In this document: in pieces, positions 42,701 to 52,033 of the stretch
How the letters are laid out: each line of letters starts with the position of its first letter
Numbering within the stretch: the stretch's first letter is position 1
NCBI GenBank assembly: GCA_017546445.1
Contig: JAFYWX010000030.1
Coordinates: 1 to 64,000 of the forward strand
Origin: Akkermansia sp.
Lineage (GTDB): Bacteria; Verrucomicrobiota; Verrucomicrobiia; Verrucomicrobiales; Akkermansiaceae
DNA length: 64,000 nucleotides
Reading direction: 5' to 3'
The notes under the pieces: generated by a model
Told to the model about the DNA's origin: nothing
The model's input: only the letters and a program-made list of their open reading frames with translations
The model's database searches: none
Position numbers and translations under genes: made by a program

Positions 42701-45700
42701 AATCAGGTATTCCTCTCCGGAGCCTCCACTATCACGAGCGAGGCTGATGGCGGCCTGTCGCTTGGTGACGGAATCATCATAAACTATAAGGATTCCGGTA
42801 ATAGCATTGAAACTAAGTTGACCGCGGAGAAGGATTTTACCCTGAACTCTACCCTTGCCGGTAGTTCTCTGGAGATTTCCGGTCACATCTCCGGTAGCGG
42901 AGAAATGGAGCTTACCGGGTCCGGTTCGGTGGTGCTTTCCAGCGCTAATACCGACTTTTCCGGAACGGTGACGGTGCAGGAGGACTCTACGCTGACCCTG
43001 CAGAATACAGATGCCCTGCTGAATGCCGGTGTGGTTCTGAATGAGGGTGCCACCCTGGCCCTGGACGCACCCGATACGGTCACGCTCAAAGCCCTTACTT
43101 TTTCTACCGGTTCGACTCTGGACATTTCCTCCATTGTTGCTACGGAGGATTTCTCGGACCTGTATACCGTACTGAATGTTGGTAAGAAGGCTGTCACCTT
43201 CGGTTCTCCGGGGGAAAAGGTAGAGTTGAATCTTATCTTCTCTGAAAAGCTGGACACGATGAAGACCTACAACCTCATGACCGGGGTGTCTTCCATCGAC
43301 AACCTTAGCTTCAACATACAGCACAATGGCGCAGCTCTGGATGCCTCTCAGTACAGGATTGAGCTGGATTCCACTACAGGTCTGCTCTACATCACCACCA
43401 TGATGGGTAATGTGTGGAATGGCGAAGGAACTGGCGAAAGTGACAAAATCTGGAGCTCTACGGGTGGGTTTGCTAACTGGAGCGAAGGGAAGTACAATGA
43501 AAATGAAACCCTTGGATACACGGCTGCTGTTTTCCGTGACTTGACTCAGAAAGAAGAAAAGGTAACGGTGCAGGGTACGGTTACCCCCGGGGATATTTAT
43601 TTCACTGCGGATGCTACCAAATATACGCTTGCTTCCGATGAAACAAATGGCGGCAGCCTGGCTGCCGGTACCCACATTCACAAGCCTGGCGAGGCAGACG
43701 TAACTCTGAGCCTGGCTGGTAATACCACCAAGGATACTGCTCTCGGGAACGTGGAGGTGCAGGCCGGCAGCCTGATTCTGGGCAATGAGCTTGCGGTGAA
43801 GGGTACTGTGACCGTGGAAAAGGATGCCAATCTTAAGCTTACGGACGGCTCCGGTGGGCTGACCATGGTTGCAGAGAAAGATGATGAGGCGTTCATTACC
43901 TACAGTGTATCTGCTATTGGTGGGGATGCCTCGCTCAGCGGTGTAACCATGGATGCTGCCGGTATCAGAGGCACGGGTAAAAATGCCAGCAGCGCAGATA
44001 AGCTGCTGGTTCAGGGAACTGCCCATCTGTCAAATCTTACTCTTTCAAATTTTGAGACGAATCGTTACGATGACGATACAAAGGGTATCGTGACATTGTC
44101 TGACGTCACATTGGACTCTACTGGTAAATTGAGGGATGTGGTAATTGGCGCGGGGGTGGAGGTAGAGTCGTCCGGTTCCTACACTCTTTCCGGAAATATT
44201 ACGTTTGATAGTGCTCTCTCCAATAGAGGCACGGTCACGTTCGATATGTCCGATATTCACGTAGATATTGGTAACATAGCGTATTCGTATGAAAAAGATT
44301 CGTCCTCCACGGACGAGAATCCTCAATATGTTTATGTTTATCAATTTGTTAAATCTGATGATGCCGGGACGGTGACGACAACATCGTTCCAGTCCAGCCA
44401 GGTTTCCATTAACGGTGTCAATCTGGCTACCGGTTTGGCGAAAGATGTCGGAGTTATTTTCTCGGATAGAGGAAACGGCTCTTTTGCGCTGAGTATCGGT
44501 AATGATACGGTCAGTATGCCTCAGTGGGATGCGCGTTGGGGCAAGGTGGAAAATGCCCCCAGCCTCTCCCGCCGGTATGCCGGTAATGCTGACTATGTTG
44601 ATTTGGCCGCGGGACTTGAGTTAGACGAGAGTGACGCTAGGGATACGACATATTATAGGTACAGTTCCATTGTCAGCGAGGATAATGCTGACAAGGTTAA
44701 TGGGGAAAATGGCGCTATTGTGGTGACGCTGGCTCCTGGTGTAACTGGAAATTTTGCCGTTGGCGGGCTCGTTGAGAATGGTTATGTTATCGGCAGTACC
44801 TGGTATGAGGGGTGGCGCTATAAGAATAATGTTGAGGTGTGGATAGAGGACCGCTCCGCCATCAGGAGCGTTATCGGCGGTTTGGACAATAAGTCAGGCC
44901 AATGGACAGGGGCTTTTCAGGATGCCGCCACCCATATAGTGGTGGACTCTGCCTATGATGTTAACAATCCTGACCTGGAAGTTAGTGACTGGCGCTCCTG
45001 GGATAAGTCGTACGTCATTGCTGGTTCCCGCTGGTGTAATCAGGAAGGCGAGAGCTTTGTGACGGTGCGCTCGGGTGAGATTTACAATATTTTCGGTGCA
45101 TCGTGCGGTGGTCATTACAGCGGTGCATGCTATGAGTATCAGTATAAGGAAGGAGAGAAAGAGGGTGTTCATGAGACATGTCCAATCGTGCCAGGATATC
45201 ATGAATCATGGTGGAGTACCCTTATCTGGGATGTGAAGCAGACCGGTACCTCACATGTATATGTTGAAGGTGGAAGAATCGGTGAAATTTTTGCCGGCGG
45301 CTTCTTCTCCACCCTTGATGTGGGCGAGGGTAATCGCGCCGTGAAAATGGTGCTCAGCGGCGGAATACTTGGCGGCGAAAACGAACAGCTGCGTGTTTTC
45401 GGCGGTGCAGATCATGGCACTGTCACAGGTGATATTTATGTGCGCATGGAAGGATCGGCCAATATTCTTTCCATCCTGGTAGGTGGCTCGAACGCCGGTA
45501 CGGTGAATGGTGATATCGTTCTTGACCTTATCAGTGGTAGGGCTACCAAGGTCGAGGCTCCTGGTAAGGGGTGGAGTTATAGAGAGTATGACGTTGCTAC
45601 TATTAATGGTGACATCACGGTAAATCTGTACAGTGAGTTCGAGCTGGGGCAAGGTATTGTCGACGGTGTTTATGTAGACGCCGGCCTTTATGGCGGTAAG

Positions 45701-48700
45701 GAGAAGTCGAACTTTGTCAATATCGCTAAGGATGGGTGTTATAGCCGCCTTCATTTTGCTGAGGGCAAGGTATATGATCTGGCTTCCGTGGTGAAAGAAG
45801 TCGGTGATACCTCGGATAATCAGAAAATTAAAATTGGTGATACCTCGGAAGATTCAATTATCGTGACCGGCTTTGACCGTTTTGAGCTGGAGAATAAGGC
45901 TCATGTGGTGTTGGGACTCGGGTTGTTCGATGCTGATATGGATCCTGAGAAGGGGGCGAGCACCGAACTCGTAATCAGTGGTAAGGGTGTCGTGGAGGTG
46001 ATTGGGCACGGGCTTGTATACGAAGCGCCCATTTTGGGCGATTATGGTGCCATACTCGGCTATAAAACCGAAAATGCCCGTAACTTCTGGCGTGACATCC
46101 GACTTGAGGACAGCGCTACGCTCAAGATTTCAACCAGTGTTATCGGCCTGACAGGTAGTGCGGACGATCGCACCATCACTGTGACGGACGGTACGACCAT
46201 TGATTTCTCCGGTGTTCCGGGAGTTCCGGGAGAAACGGGAGAAACGGGAGAAAAGTGGTATACGGGTGATTCTGACTTCGCCGGGCTGGGATTCAACGTG
46301 GTTATCGCAGGCCATGGCGTGGATGGAAAGGGTGCCATCTACAAGGGTAAGAATGATGACTCATGGTACCCGAAGGCAGAAACGTTCAGCCCCAAGTTTC
46401 AGCGAATTATACTCCCGAATGTGGAGCTAACCAGCAGTGCCTCCGTGAAGGTGGTGGCGGGTGAGACTCTGCTCATGAATAATGCCAGCGAGCAGGAGGG
46501 GGGGGCTTACGCGCAGGGGACGGCGCATCTGGGGTTGAATAAGCATACCTTCACCAAGCTGGGCGCAGGTGATTTCATTGCCCGCTCGGTGAAGATAACG
46601 CCCGGTACCATTCTGGTGCAGCAGGGTGGCTTTGGTTTTGACCTGACGGACGATGCCTCCCAGACGGATATGGTGCTGGCTGCCGACGGCGAACTGAAGC
46701 TGAACGCCTCAGGCCTGAAAACTGGAGGCGCTACCAACCTGACACTGCGTTCCTTGAGCGGTGCCGGTGCAGTGAAGCTGAACGGCAGCACGCTGACGCT
46801 GCATACAGATGCCGATTCTCCCTATTATTCTCCCTATTATTATGGTGAATACATGACGGATGAATACCGGAATGATGCTCAGGACTATGACCAGTTCTCG
46901 GAGACGACTGGCTTCGGCTATGCGGTATTCAGCGGCATGATTAGTGATGCCAAGGGGGGGGGCAAGCTTGTCAAGACCGGCACCTGGGTGCACTATATCT
47001 CCGGCAGCAGCAGTACCTACACCGGCGGTACCCAGTTGCAGGAGGGGCGCCTTTACCTGTTGGGTACCAGCGAGGCATCAACGTTTACCAAGGATACGTC
47101 CAAGACTGCCGCAGGTGTGGCCGGCACGGGTAAAATCGAATGGGTCAGCGCGGATGCTGAGCTTTATCTGGGGCATGGTACCCGCATCTACAACAAGGGT
47201 ACAACCGATGCGCAGGGCGGTTTCATGACCATTGGCGTGGAAGGTGTGACCGGTGGTGTGCTGGAGGACTTCGTCGGTATTCACGGCACGGTGACGATGG
47301 GCGGGGTGGAGTATGTGGAAATCGATACGCATAACCTGAAGTCCATTGATGTGGCGGCTGTGTACGCAGATGGCACAGCCTATGCGGCCGGAACGGATAT
47401 TGACCGTAACAAGATGCTGCTGGTGAAGCTGAGCGACTGGGCGACTGCGAAGGACTCGCCTGTATCCGGTTTATCCGCTACCGGATACAATGAGGCTGCC
47501 TATTCCGGCATTCTTGCTGATTATTCCAGCAGTGTGGCTGCAGGTCTGCACAAGGTGGGTGTGGGCACGCTGGAGCTCGACCAGAGGAACACCTACACAG
47601 GCAGAACTCAGGTAGGGGCGGGCACGCTCCGCCTGCGGGGCTGGGGTACCGTTGGCTACGGTGAGGTTCAGGTGGACAAGGGGGCTTCTCTCATGCTCGC
47701 TTATAACGGTGGCTATGATGTTGATAAGACGGTGACGAAAGATGATGAAACGATCAGGCTTTCCAATAATATGACGCTTTCCGGCGCCGGTGACAAGCAG
47801 TGGACGATTCAGCTTGAAGAGGATGAGTCGCAAGCTGCTTCGGGTGCGACCCATTCCGCCACGGATGGCCTGACGGCGGCTCTTATTTCCGCAGTGGGCC
47901 GTTCTGTGACCTTTACCCTGAGTGGCAACATTCATGGAGACGGCGGTGTGCTGCATTCCGGCGAAGGTACCCTGGTGCTCTGCGGTGATTCCTCGTACAC
48001 AGGCGGTACCGTCATCACGCGTGGTGTGGTGGATGTGCAGAGCGCCTTCGGCCTGGGTGATACGGCCAAAGGCAATAGCGCGGTCAAGCTCGGGAAGGAT
48101 GCCGATCTGCACGTGACCGTGGAGCCTGGCTCGGGGGGCGGACGCCTGGCCACCACGCTTGCCACGGTGGGAGATGAAATTCTGGGCGATGTATCCATTG
48201 TCGGCTCTAAGTACACAGAGCGCGTATTGCACATGGCGGATAATGGCTACAATGCCGCTACAACCACCCTGGGAGAGAAGGGAACGTTCCTGCTTTGCGG
48301 TGAGCCCATCGATGGGCAGGGAATAAGCTCCCACTCCGGTCTGCTTACCGGCAGCGGTACCGTGGTGGTGTCTGATGCACTTGGCTCGGGTACCACGGCC
48401 ACCTTTGATACGATTACGAATTATTCCGGCGATTTCCGGGTGGAAGGCCATAAGTCTTCTATTCATGTCGATAACGGTTCCTATAGTGAAGGCAGCATCC
48501 AGGTGGCCGGGCAGCAGGCTTCGGTGCAGATTGGTGGTAACGTGTCCATCGTTGCCGGTGAATCGATGTATCTGCGTTCTACGGGCGTTGTTCCCAATCA
48601 GAATGATACGCCTGGTATGGGAACTGGGGCTGTTCTCGTTTCGCATGGTGAGGTCAGTGTGGCTGCTGATGCTGTGCTCTCGGTGAGACGTGGTGAGACG

Positions 48701-49330
48701 TATTACTCCTATGACCTCAGCGGACTCAGCGAACTGGAGAAGGCTGTCTCTGTTACTCCGACAGAGATTGCGCTTCCTGAGTATACTGGTGGAATCAGCG
48801 ACAGTGATTATCATAAACTGGGCGAGGATTTGGAAATCCCGGATTATACCGGACGTTTCAAATCGGGCCTTGCCGTCAATCAGCAGGCTGTCGCTGGTGT
48901 GAAGGCCGATGTCGGTCTCACTCTGGCCGGTGGTTGCACCTATGAGACGTCCAGAGGCCACCTCAGCCTGATGGGGGGCTCGTTAAAGCTCGATACTCTG
49001 GAGAATAACCAGCTGACATTCAACACAACACTGGATTACACCTGGCTGAATGAGGTCAATGTGGCACAGCTGGTGCTTTTCAGTGATGTCGGCAGCGTTA
49101 CGTTCGTTTATGACAATGTGACCGCGACGAGGGATTCCGGCGTGTACTACACCCAGGCCGACCGCTACCTGACCGGCAGCGACTATATCGACTCTCAGAC
49201 CATGCTGGTGTATGACTCTAATGTGGGTGTGGTCTATCTGCAGATCAAGACGCCCGAGCCCACAACAACCACCCTGGGCCTGGTGGCGTTGGCAGCCATG
49301 GCTGCCCGCAGACGCAGGAAGAGGGATTAA
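39773..49330 (+). CDS. giant autotransporter-like surface protein with PEP-CTERM tail
   Basis: 3185 residues. An extended signal peptide (SWLPYFLAAFSAGTAVAEEE, to about residue 40) is followed by a helical, charged region (40-230), an acidic linker near 320 (KKELEDEEEEKDSVHPEK) and then some 2800 residues of Gly/Thr/Ser/Val-rich beta-solenoid. Autotransporter-associated beta-strand repeats are clear near 2595 (GTLELDQRNTYTGRTQVGAG) and 2725 (GEGTLVLCGDSSYTGGTVIT). A short collagen-like stretch (VPGVPGETGETGEK) sits near 2145. The C-terminus is TPEPTTTTLGLVALAAMAAR plus Arg-rich end, as in the Pmp-like gene; there is no beta-barrel domain. Coding DNA between about 43.4 and 46.3 kb is visibly more AT-rich with rarer codons, suggesting a mosaic origin. 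Runs G8 and G9 lie in the coding sequence. The stop codon is inside a heptamer array. Role is likely adhesion or surface coat. Confidence 0.82.
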   Translation: MPESSSPVRFRVCAPVAHRSWLPYFLAAFSAGTAVAEEELMRYHWVMPEEKAEPAPQVIRVLGEKGERYETVYTEESQAALKQNPAIREAMLARQTALRKEALELARQLQEAGKEPLVAYEEAWTQVYSRSWLSGGWLAGSSRLEDMLRRLASDKETPELTDEEKQWLLEALLEDDDSLESEAGQELLRRLAAQLRQQGYGRPEHSLGANDEVMKHFAEALQHQSDSMGAYRDALFKTHRGQIMTHALVGYRAPWGMGMGGGAHYRQAPQQVQTTEGSGNTQPPAQTAVTFGSGQQFTAPGLNELPDVNTDFLASAPELPDKKKELEDEEEEKDSVHPEKTDADSETAAPAMLSLRSFSMRSMAYASRSAGEVENAETPDSPVQDGGVQLAPGESIDVGANRVTGGTSGGSLENVQMVVTGEIFRPITKDYVTVHNLVSSADGTNPGIMSDVTLYAGTSTEYATLHNITFAGNSTLTGFVTFEKTQATGDMSVAAGGTLTLENLTFDLRGLSMGDKTLIVVKDGGNLVNWDEYNVHFVYSGVKVNSDAVVFKGPGVIGFSWDYDEDHDDDLFWNGAADKMWNISSANWSSTEGGTESEVFTALSNVYFGEGGAEDREISVTQDMVVANLGVSDGGYSFSGARVAVLGDATFEHKEGAVTFNNQLVVQGGLQAEEGSGSVALLGGATIVEDAVFRNLTTTFAGDMTVGGKLTVEAGDASTAGTLTITGNVTAQEMEFAVSAGAASDSNPDYNKHLVNVSGNLTARDNGSITIGGTAAQYYTGTVTAGNLTVNTKEHDVYFSYLQVGKLTVGEGSTVHVRSSSDAVHVSSSVFPEVDLYGTLALDAPGVTYNDSHKVNVMSDAARLVFGEGCTIADLQIFGKQDNTGSSSYTDVDIEVNSRSATVTEMRDLGTLKVETGTLTVKNAGGAVHGELFLNNGKLQLGENTNDIMAAGSGAVRLENGGILDIGKSSQTLFANNQVFLSGASTITSEADGGLSLGDGIIINYKDSGNSIETKLTAEKDFTLNSTLAGSSLEISGHISGSGEMELTGSGSVVLSSANTDFSGTVTVQEDSTLTLQNTDALLNAGVVLNEGATLALDAPDTVTLKALTFSTGSTLDISSIVATEDFSDLYTVLNVGKKAVTFGSPGEKVELNLIFSEKLDTMKTYNLMTGVSSIDNLSFNIQHNGAALDASQYRIELDSTTGLLYITTMMGNVWNGEGTGESDKIWSSTGGFANWSEGKYNENETLGYTAAVFRDLTQKEEKVTVQGTVTPGDIYFTADATKYTLASDETNGGSLAAGTHIHKPGEADVTLSLAGNTTKDTALGNVEVQAGSLILGNELAVKGTVTVEKDANLKLTDGSGGLTMVAEKDDEAFITYSVSAIGGDASLSGVTMDAAGIRGTGKNASSADKLLVQGTAHLSNLTLSNFETNRYDDDTKGIVTLSDVTLDSTGKLRDVVIGAGVEVESSGSYTLSGNITFDSALSNRGTVTFDMSDIHVDIGNIAYSYEKDSSSTDENPQYVYVYQFVKSDDAGTVTTTSFQSSQVSINGVNLATGLAKDVGVIFSDRGNGSFALSIGNDTVSMPQWDARWGKVENAPSLSRRYAGNADYVDLAAGLELDESDARDTTYYRYSSIVSEDNADKVNGENGAIVVTLAPGVTGNFAVGGLVENGYVIGSTWYEGWRYKNNVEVWIEDRSAIRSVIGGLDNKSGQWTGAFQDAATHIVVDSAYDVNNPDLEVSDWRSWDKSYVIAGSRWCNQEGESFVTVRSGEIYNIFGASCGGHYSGACYEYQYKEGEKEGVHETCPIVPGYHESWWSTLIWDVKQTGTSHVYVEGGRIGEIFAGGFFSTLDVGEGNRAVKMVLSGGILGGENEQLRVFGGADHGTVTGDIYVRMEGSANILSILVGGSNAGTVNGDIVLDLISGRATKVEAPGKGWSYREYDVATINGDITVNLYSEFELGQGIVDGVYVDAGLYGGKEKSNFVNIAKDGCYSRLHFAEGKVYDLASVVKEVGDTSDNQKIKIGDTSEDSIIVTGFDRFELENKAHVVLGLGLFDADMDPEKGASTELVISGKGVVEVIGHGLVYEAPILGDYGAILGYKTENARNFWRDIRLEDSATLKISTSVIGLTGSADDRTITVTDGTTIDFSGVPGVPGETGETGEKWYTGDSDFAGLGFNVVIAGHGVDGKGAIYKGKNDDSWYPKAETFSPKFQRIILPNVELTSSASVKVVAGETLLMNNASEQEGGAYAQGTAHLGLNKHTFTKLGAGDFIARSVKITPGTILVQQGGFGFDLTDDASQTDMVLAADGELKLNASGLKTGGATNLTLRSLSGAGAVKLNGSTLTLHTDADSPYYSPYYYGEYMTDEYRNDAQDYDQFSETTGFGYAVFSGMISDAKGGGKLVKTGTWVHYISGSSSTYTGGTQLQEGRLYLLGTSEASTFTKDTSKTAAGVAGTGKIEWVSADAELYLGHGTRIYNKGTTDAQGGFMTIGVEGVTGGVLEDFVGIHGTVTMGGVEYVEIDTHNLKSIDVAAVYADGTAYAAGTDIDRNKMLLVKLSDWATAKDSPVSGLSATGYNEAAYSGILADYSSSVAAGLHKVGVGTLELDQRNTYTGRTQVGAGTLRLRGWGTVGYGEVQVDKGASLMLAYNGGYDVDKTVTKDDETIRLSNNMTLSGAGDKQWTIQLEEDESQAASGATHSATDGLTAALISAVGRSVTFTLSGNIHGDGGVLHSGEGTLVLCGDSSYTGGTVITRGVVDVQSAFGLGDTAKGNSAVKLGKDADLHVTVEPGSGGGRLATTLATVGDEILGDVSIVGSKYTERVLHMADNGYNAATTTLGEKGTFLLCGEPIDGQGISSHSGLLTGSGTVVVSDALGSGTTATFDTITNYSGDFRVEGHKSSIHVDNGSYSEGSIQVAGQQASVQIGGNVSIVAGESMYLRSTGVVPNQNDTPGMGTGAVLVSHGEVSVAADAVLSVRRGETYYSYDLSGLSELEKAVSVTPTEIALPEYTGGISDSDYHKLGEDLEIPDYTGRFKSGLAVNQQAVAGVKADVGLTLAGGCTYETSRGHLSLMGGSLKLDTLENNQLTFNTTLDYTWLNEVNVAQLVLFSDVGSVTFVYDNVTATRDSGVYYTQADRYLTGSDYIDSQTMLVYDSNVGVVYLQIKTPEPTTTTLGLVALAAMAARRRRKRD
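46498..46505 (+). repeat. G8 tract inside the giant surface gene
   Basis: Eight G in the codons for EQEGGAY (about residue 2243). A one-base slip would truncate the protein before its last 940 residues and sorting tail. Confidence 0.95.
46954..46962 (+). repeat. G9 tract inside the giant surface gene
   Basis: Nine G in the codons for AKGGGKL (about residue 2395). Same consequence as for the G8 run: slipped strands would remove the autotransporter repeats and the PEP-CTERM tail. Confidence 0.95.
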
Positions 49331-49351
49331 GGATTAGGGATTAAGGATTAA
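49324..49351. repeat. heptamer repeat GGATTAA/GGATTAG x4
   Basis: Four 7-base units that include the TAA stop of the giant surface gene. The 28 bases match, in the same order relative to the stop codon, the beginning of the array at the HU-family gene end. Confidence 0.95.
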
Positions 49352-49361
49352 TCAGAATTAT

Positions 49362-49394
49362 GCGCGCCGTGGGGACTTTCACCCTGCGGCGCGG
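49362..49394 (+). terminator. terminator of the giant surface gene
   Basis: GC-rich hairpin CGCGCCGTGGGG / CACCCTGCGGCGCG with a short loop, followed by GTTGATTTTG. The T-tail is weak. Confidence 0.6.
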
Positions 49395-49499
49395 TTGATT
49401 TTGGGGGCGCCTTGGCGCAAAATGCGGGTTAATGCTTTTTCTTGCAAGCTTTTTGCTCGCCATGGCGGGCGGAAAGTGATAGACTGCTCCTTAACCGAC

Positions 49500-50912
49500 A
49501 TGAGCGATTCTACTTATATCTATGACAACGTTGGCGAGTACCTGAAGCTGGGTAAGACCATCTACAGCCCCACCATGTACCTGGGGCCGGGGCTTCAGCC
49601 GTACTGGATGCAGGCTGCCGCTTACGCACCTGTGGCGGAGACCGCAGGGGTGCTTACGGCGGAGAACACCACCAGACTGGTGGAAAGCTGCACCACCCCT
49701 GAGCAGCGCGCAGAGCTGGCAGAGAAGGGCACGGTGGATTTCATTGCCGATGGCCCCTGCGGTAAGTATCATGCCTATATTTATGCCCAGGCAGAAGGCC
49801 CGCTGCTGATTCTCCTTTCCCTGCATGTGGACGATTTCCTGAAGCAGGGCATTGATGCCCAGTGCTCAGATATTCACCTGCCGTCCTGCAACCCGCCCTC
49901 GTGGCGCCGTTTCGGCACCCTGCAGCCTATGTGGGAGGGTGCCCCCGTGCTTACCAAGGATGATACGCTTGCCCTGGTGAACAGCTTCCTGGGCGAGAAG
50001 GAATGGGCCCGCCTCAAGGACGTGGGCGACGTGGACTTCGCCTATCAGAACGCGAATGGCCGCTACCGTACCTCCGTGGTTTCCCAGCGTCTGGGCTATG
50101 ATATTGCCTACCGCATCATCAACAGCCGCGTGTTCTCCATGAAGGAAATCAACCTTCCCACGGAATATGTGGAGCCGCTCACCCGTTTCACCAACGGTAT
50201 CATTCTGGTGACGGGCCCGGTGGGCTGCGGTAAGTCCACCACGCTGGCTTCCATTATCGATTTCATCAACAGCGACCGCCACGATCACATCATCACCATG
50301 GAAGACCCCATCGAAACGGTGTTCGAATGCAAGGGCTGCCATGTGAACCAGCGTGAGGTGCACACCCACACCGAATCCTTCGCCCGCGCTCTGCGTGGTG
50401 CCCTGCGTGAGGACCCGGACGTCATCATGGTGGGTGAAATGCGCAACCTGGAGACCATTTCCCTGGCGCTTTCCGCTGCAGAAACGGGTCACCTGGTGCT
50501 GGGCACGCTGCACACCGGTTCCGCCGCCCGTACCATCGACCGTATTCTGGATGCTTTCCCCGTGGAAGAGCAGGACCACATCCGCGTGATGGTGTCCGAA
50601 TCCCTGCGTGGTATCTTCTGCCAGCAGCTTGTTCCCCGAAAGGATGGCACCGGCCGCGTGATGGCTCTGGAACTGCTGGTGAACAACGCCGCTGTGGCCA
50701 ACTCCATCCGCGAAGGCAAGACCTTCATGATTCCCGGCTTCATTCAGACCGGTAAGAACCAGGGTATGCGCCTCATGGATGACTCCCTGCAGCAGCTGTA
50801 TCTCGACGGCATCATCGCCGGCGAGGAATGCCTGAGCCGCGCCACCGACCGCGTGATGATGGAGAAGTTCCTGAACGAACACCCCGAACCCGCCGCCCCC
50901 GCCCAGGCCTGA
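49500..50912 (+). CDS. PilT-family secretion/retraction ATPase with extended N-terminus
   Basis: 470 residues from MSDSTYIYDNVGEYLKLGKT; the longer frame from 49395 is not conserved-looking. The N-terminal 120 residues are an extra domain not found in ordinary PilT. The core (about 115-470) is a type IV pilus hexameric ATPase: Walker A GPVGCGKST near 237, Asp box ITMEDPIE, Walker B DVIMVGEMRN, His box LGTLHTGSAARTIDRI. Retraction ATPases lack the tetracysteine zinc site of PilB, as here. It is followed 26 bases later by a second PilT, so the pair may be a PilT/PilU-like tandem for twitching or uptake. Confidence 0.88.
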   Translation: MSDSTYIYDNVGEYLKLGKTIYSPTMYLGPGLQPYWMQAAAYAPVAETAGVLTAENTTRLVESCTTPEQRAELAEKGTVDFIADGPCGKYHAYIYAQAEGPLLILLSLHVDDFLKQGIDAQCSDIHLPSCNPPSWRRFGTLQPMWEGAPVLTKDDTLALVNSFLGEKEWARLKDVGDVDFAYQNANGRYRTSVVSQRLGYDIAYRIINSRVFSMKEINLPTEYVEPLTRFTNGIILVTGPVGCGKSTTLASIIDFINSDRHDHIITMEDPIETVFECKGCHVNQREVHTHTESFARALRGALREDPDVIMVGEMRNLETISLALSAAETGHLVLGTLHTGSAARTIDRILDAFPVEEQDHIRVMVSESLRGIFCQQLVPRKDGTGRVMALELLVNNAAVANSIREGKTFMIPGFIQTGKNQGMRLMDDSLQQLYLDGIIAGEECLSRATDRVMMEKFLNEHPEPAAPAQA

Positions 50913-50938
50913 GTTGAACCTTTATCCCTTTTGTTAAA

Positions 50939-52033
50939 ATGAAGAATAAGATTGACGTATTTTTCCAGGCCCTGGTGGACCAGGGTGGTTCTGACCTTCA
51001 CCTTTCCGAGGGCGAGCCGCCGAAGCTGCGCGTGCACGGCGAGGTGACCGCCATCCGCGAGGAACCGCTTACCCACGAGGAGATGGTGGAGCTCATGGAG
51101 CCCATCTGCCCGCCCAAACTCTGGAAGGAGTTCTGCGAAATCGGTGATGCTGACTTTGCTTATGAAATGGACGAGAAATCCCGTTTCCGTTGCAATTTCA
51201 TGAAGCAGCAGCGCGGTTACTGCTGCGTGTTCCGTCTCATTCCCACCAAGATTCTCACCCTCGAGCAGCTCAATGTGCCTGAGCAGATTAAGCGCTTCGG
51301 CGAGATGCGCTCCGGCCTGGTGCTGGTGACCGGCCCCACCGGTTCCGGTAAGTCCACCACCCTGGCAGCTCTTATCGACTACATCAACACGAACTACGCC
51401 CGCCACATCATCACCGTGGAGGAACCCATCGAATTCGTGCACCCCAGCAAGAAGAGCATCATTACCCAGCGCGAGGTGCCCAACAACTGCCCCACCTTCG
51501 CCGATGGTCTGCGCGCCTCCTTGCGTGAGGATGCTGATATCGTGCTGGTGGGCGAAATGCGCGACCTGGAGACCATCTCCCTCGCCCTCACCGCTGCAGA
51601 GACGGGCCTGCTCGTGTTCGGTACGCTGCACACCAACAACGCCCGCAAGACCGTGGACCGTATCATCGACGTGTTCCCGGCAGAGCAGCAGTCACAGGCC
51701 CGCACCATGCTGGCCGGCTCTCTCCGCGGCGTGGTGGCCCAGCTGCTCATGAAGCGCTGCGACAAGCCCGGCCGTGTGGCGGTGAACGAAATCCTCTTCG
51801 CCACTCCCGCTGTGAGCGCCATTATCCGCGAAGGCGCCACCCAGAAGCTGGCAGACGTCATTACCGGCGGCAAGGGCCTTGGCATGCAGTTCATGGACGA
51901 CGCCATCTGGCAGAAGCTCCAGCAGGGCCTCGTCTCCCCGGAGGAAGCGTACATGAAGGCCATCGATAAGGCTCGTTTCAAGAACTTCCTGCCCAAGGAG
52001 CTGCAGAATATGGCTAACGCTGGCGGGGCATAA
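50939..52033 (+). CDS. pilT: twitching motility ATPase PilT
   Basis: 364 residues, normal PilT length. The PAS-like N-terminal domain (SDLHLSEGEPPKLRVHGEVT) leads to Walker A GPTGSGKST at about 131, ITVEEPIEFVH, Walker B DIVLVGEMRD, and LFGTLHTNNARKTVDRIID-type His box; the C-terminal region FATPAVSAIIREGATQKLAD matches PilT's AIRNLIREG helix. It powers pilus retraction at the inner membrane. It ends at a good terminator. No pilin or pilus assembly genes are in the window apart from the pseudopilin-like protein at 24.9 kb. Confidence 0.93.
   Translation: MKNKIDVFFQALVDQGGSDLHLSEGEPPKLRVHGEVTAIREEPLTHEEMVELMEPICPPKLWKEFCEIGDADFAYEMDEKSRFRCNFMKQQRGYCCVFRLIPTKILTLEQLNVPEQIKRFGEMRSGLVLVTGPTGSGKSTTLAALIDYINTNYARHIITVEEPIEFVHPSKKSIITQREVPNNCPTFADGLRASLREDADIVLVGEMRDLETISLALTAAETGLLVFGTLHTNNARKTVDRIIDVFPAEQQSQARTMLAGSLRGVVAQLLMKRCDKPGRVAVNEILFATPAVSAIIREGATQKLADVITGGKGLGMQFMDDAIWQKLQQGLVSPEEAYMKAIDKARFKNFLPKELQNMANAGGA

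Noticed and set aside
42008..44026. 672-codon minus-strand frame inside the giant surface gene, and others at 47471-48961
   Set aside because: Shadows caused by biased codon use of Gly/Thr/Ser-rich sequence; His/Gly-rich composition and no motifs.
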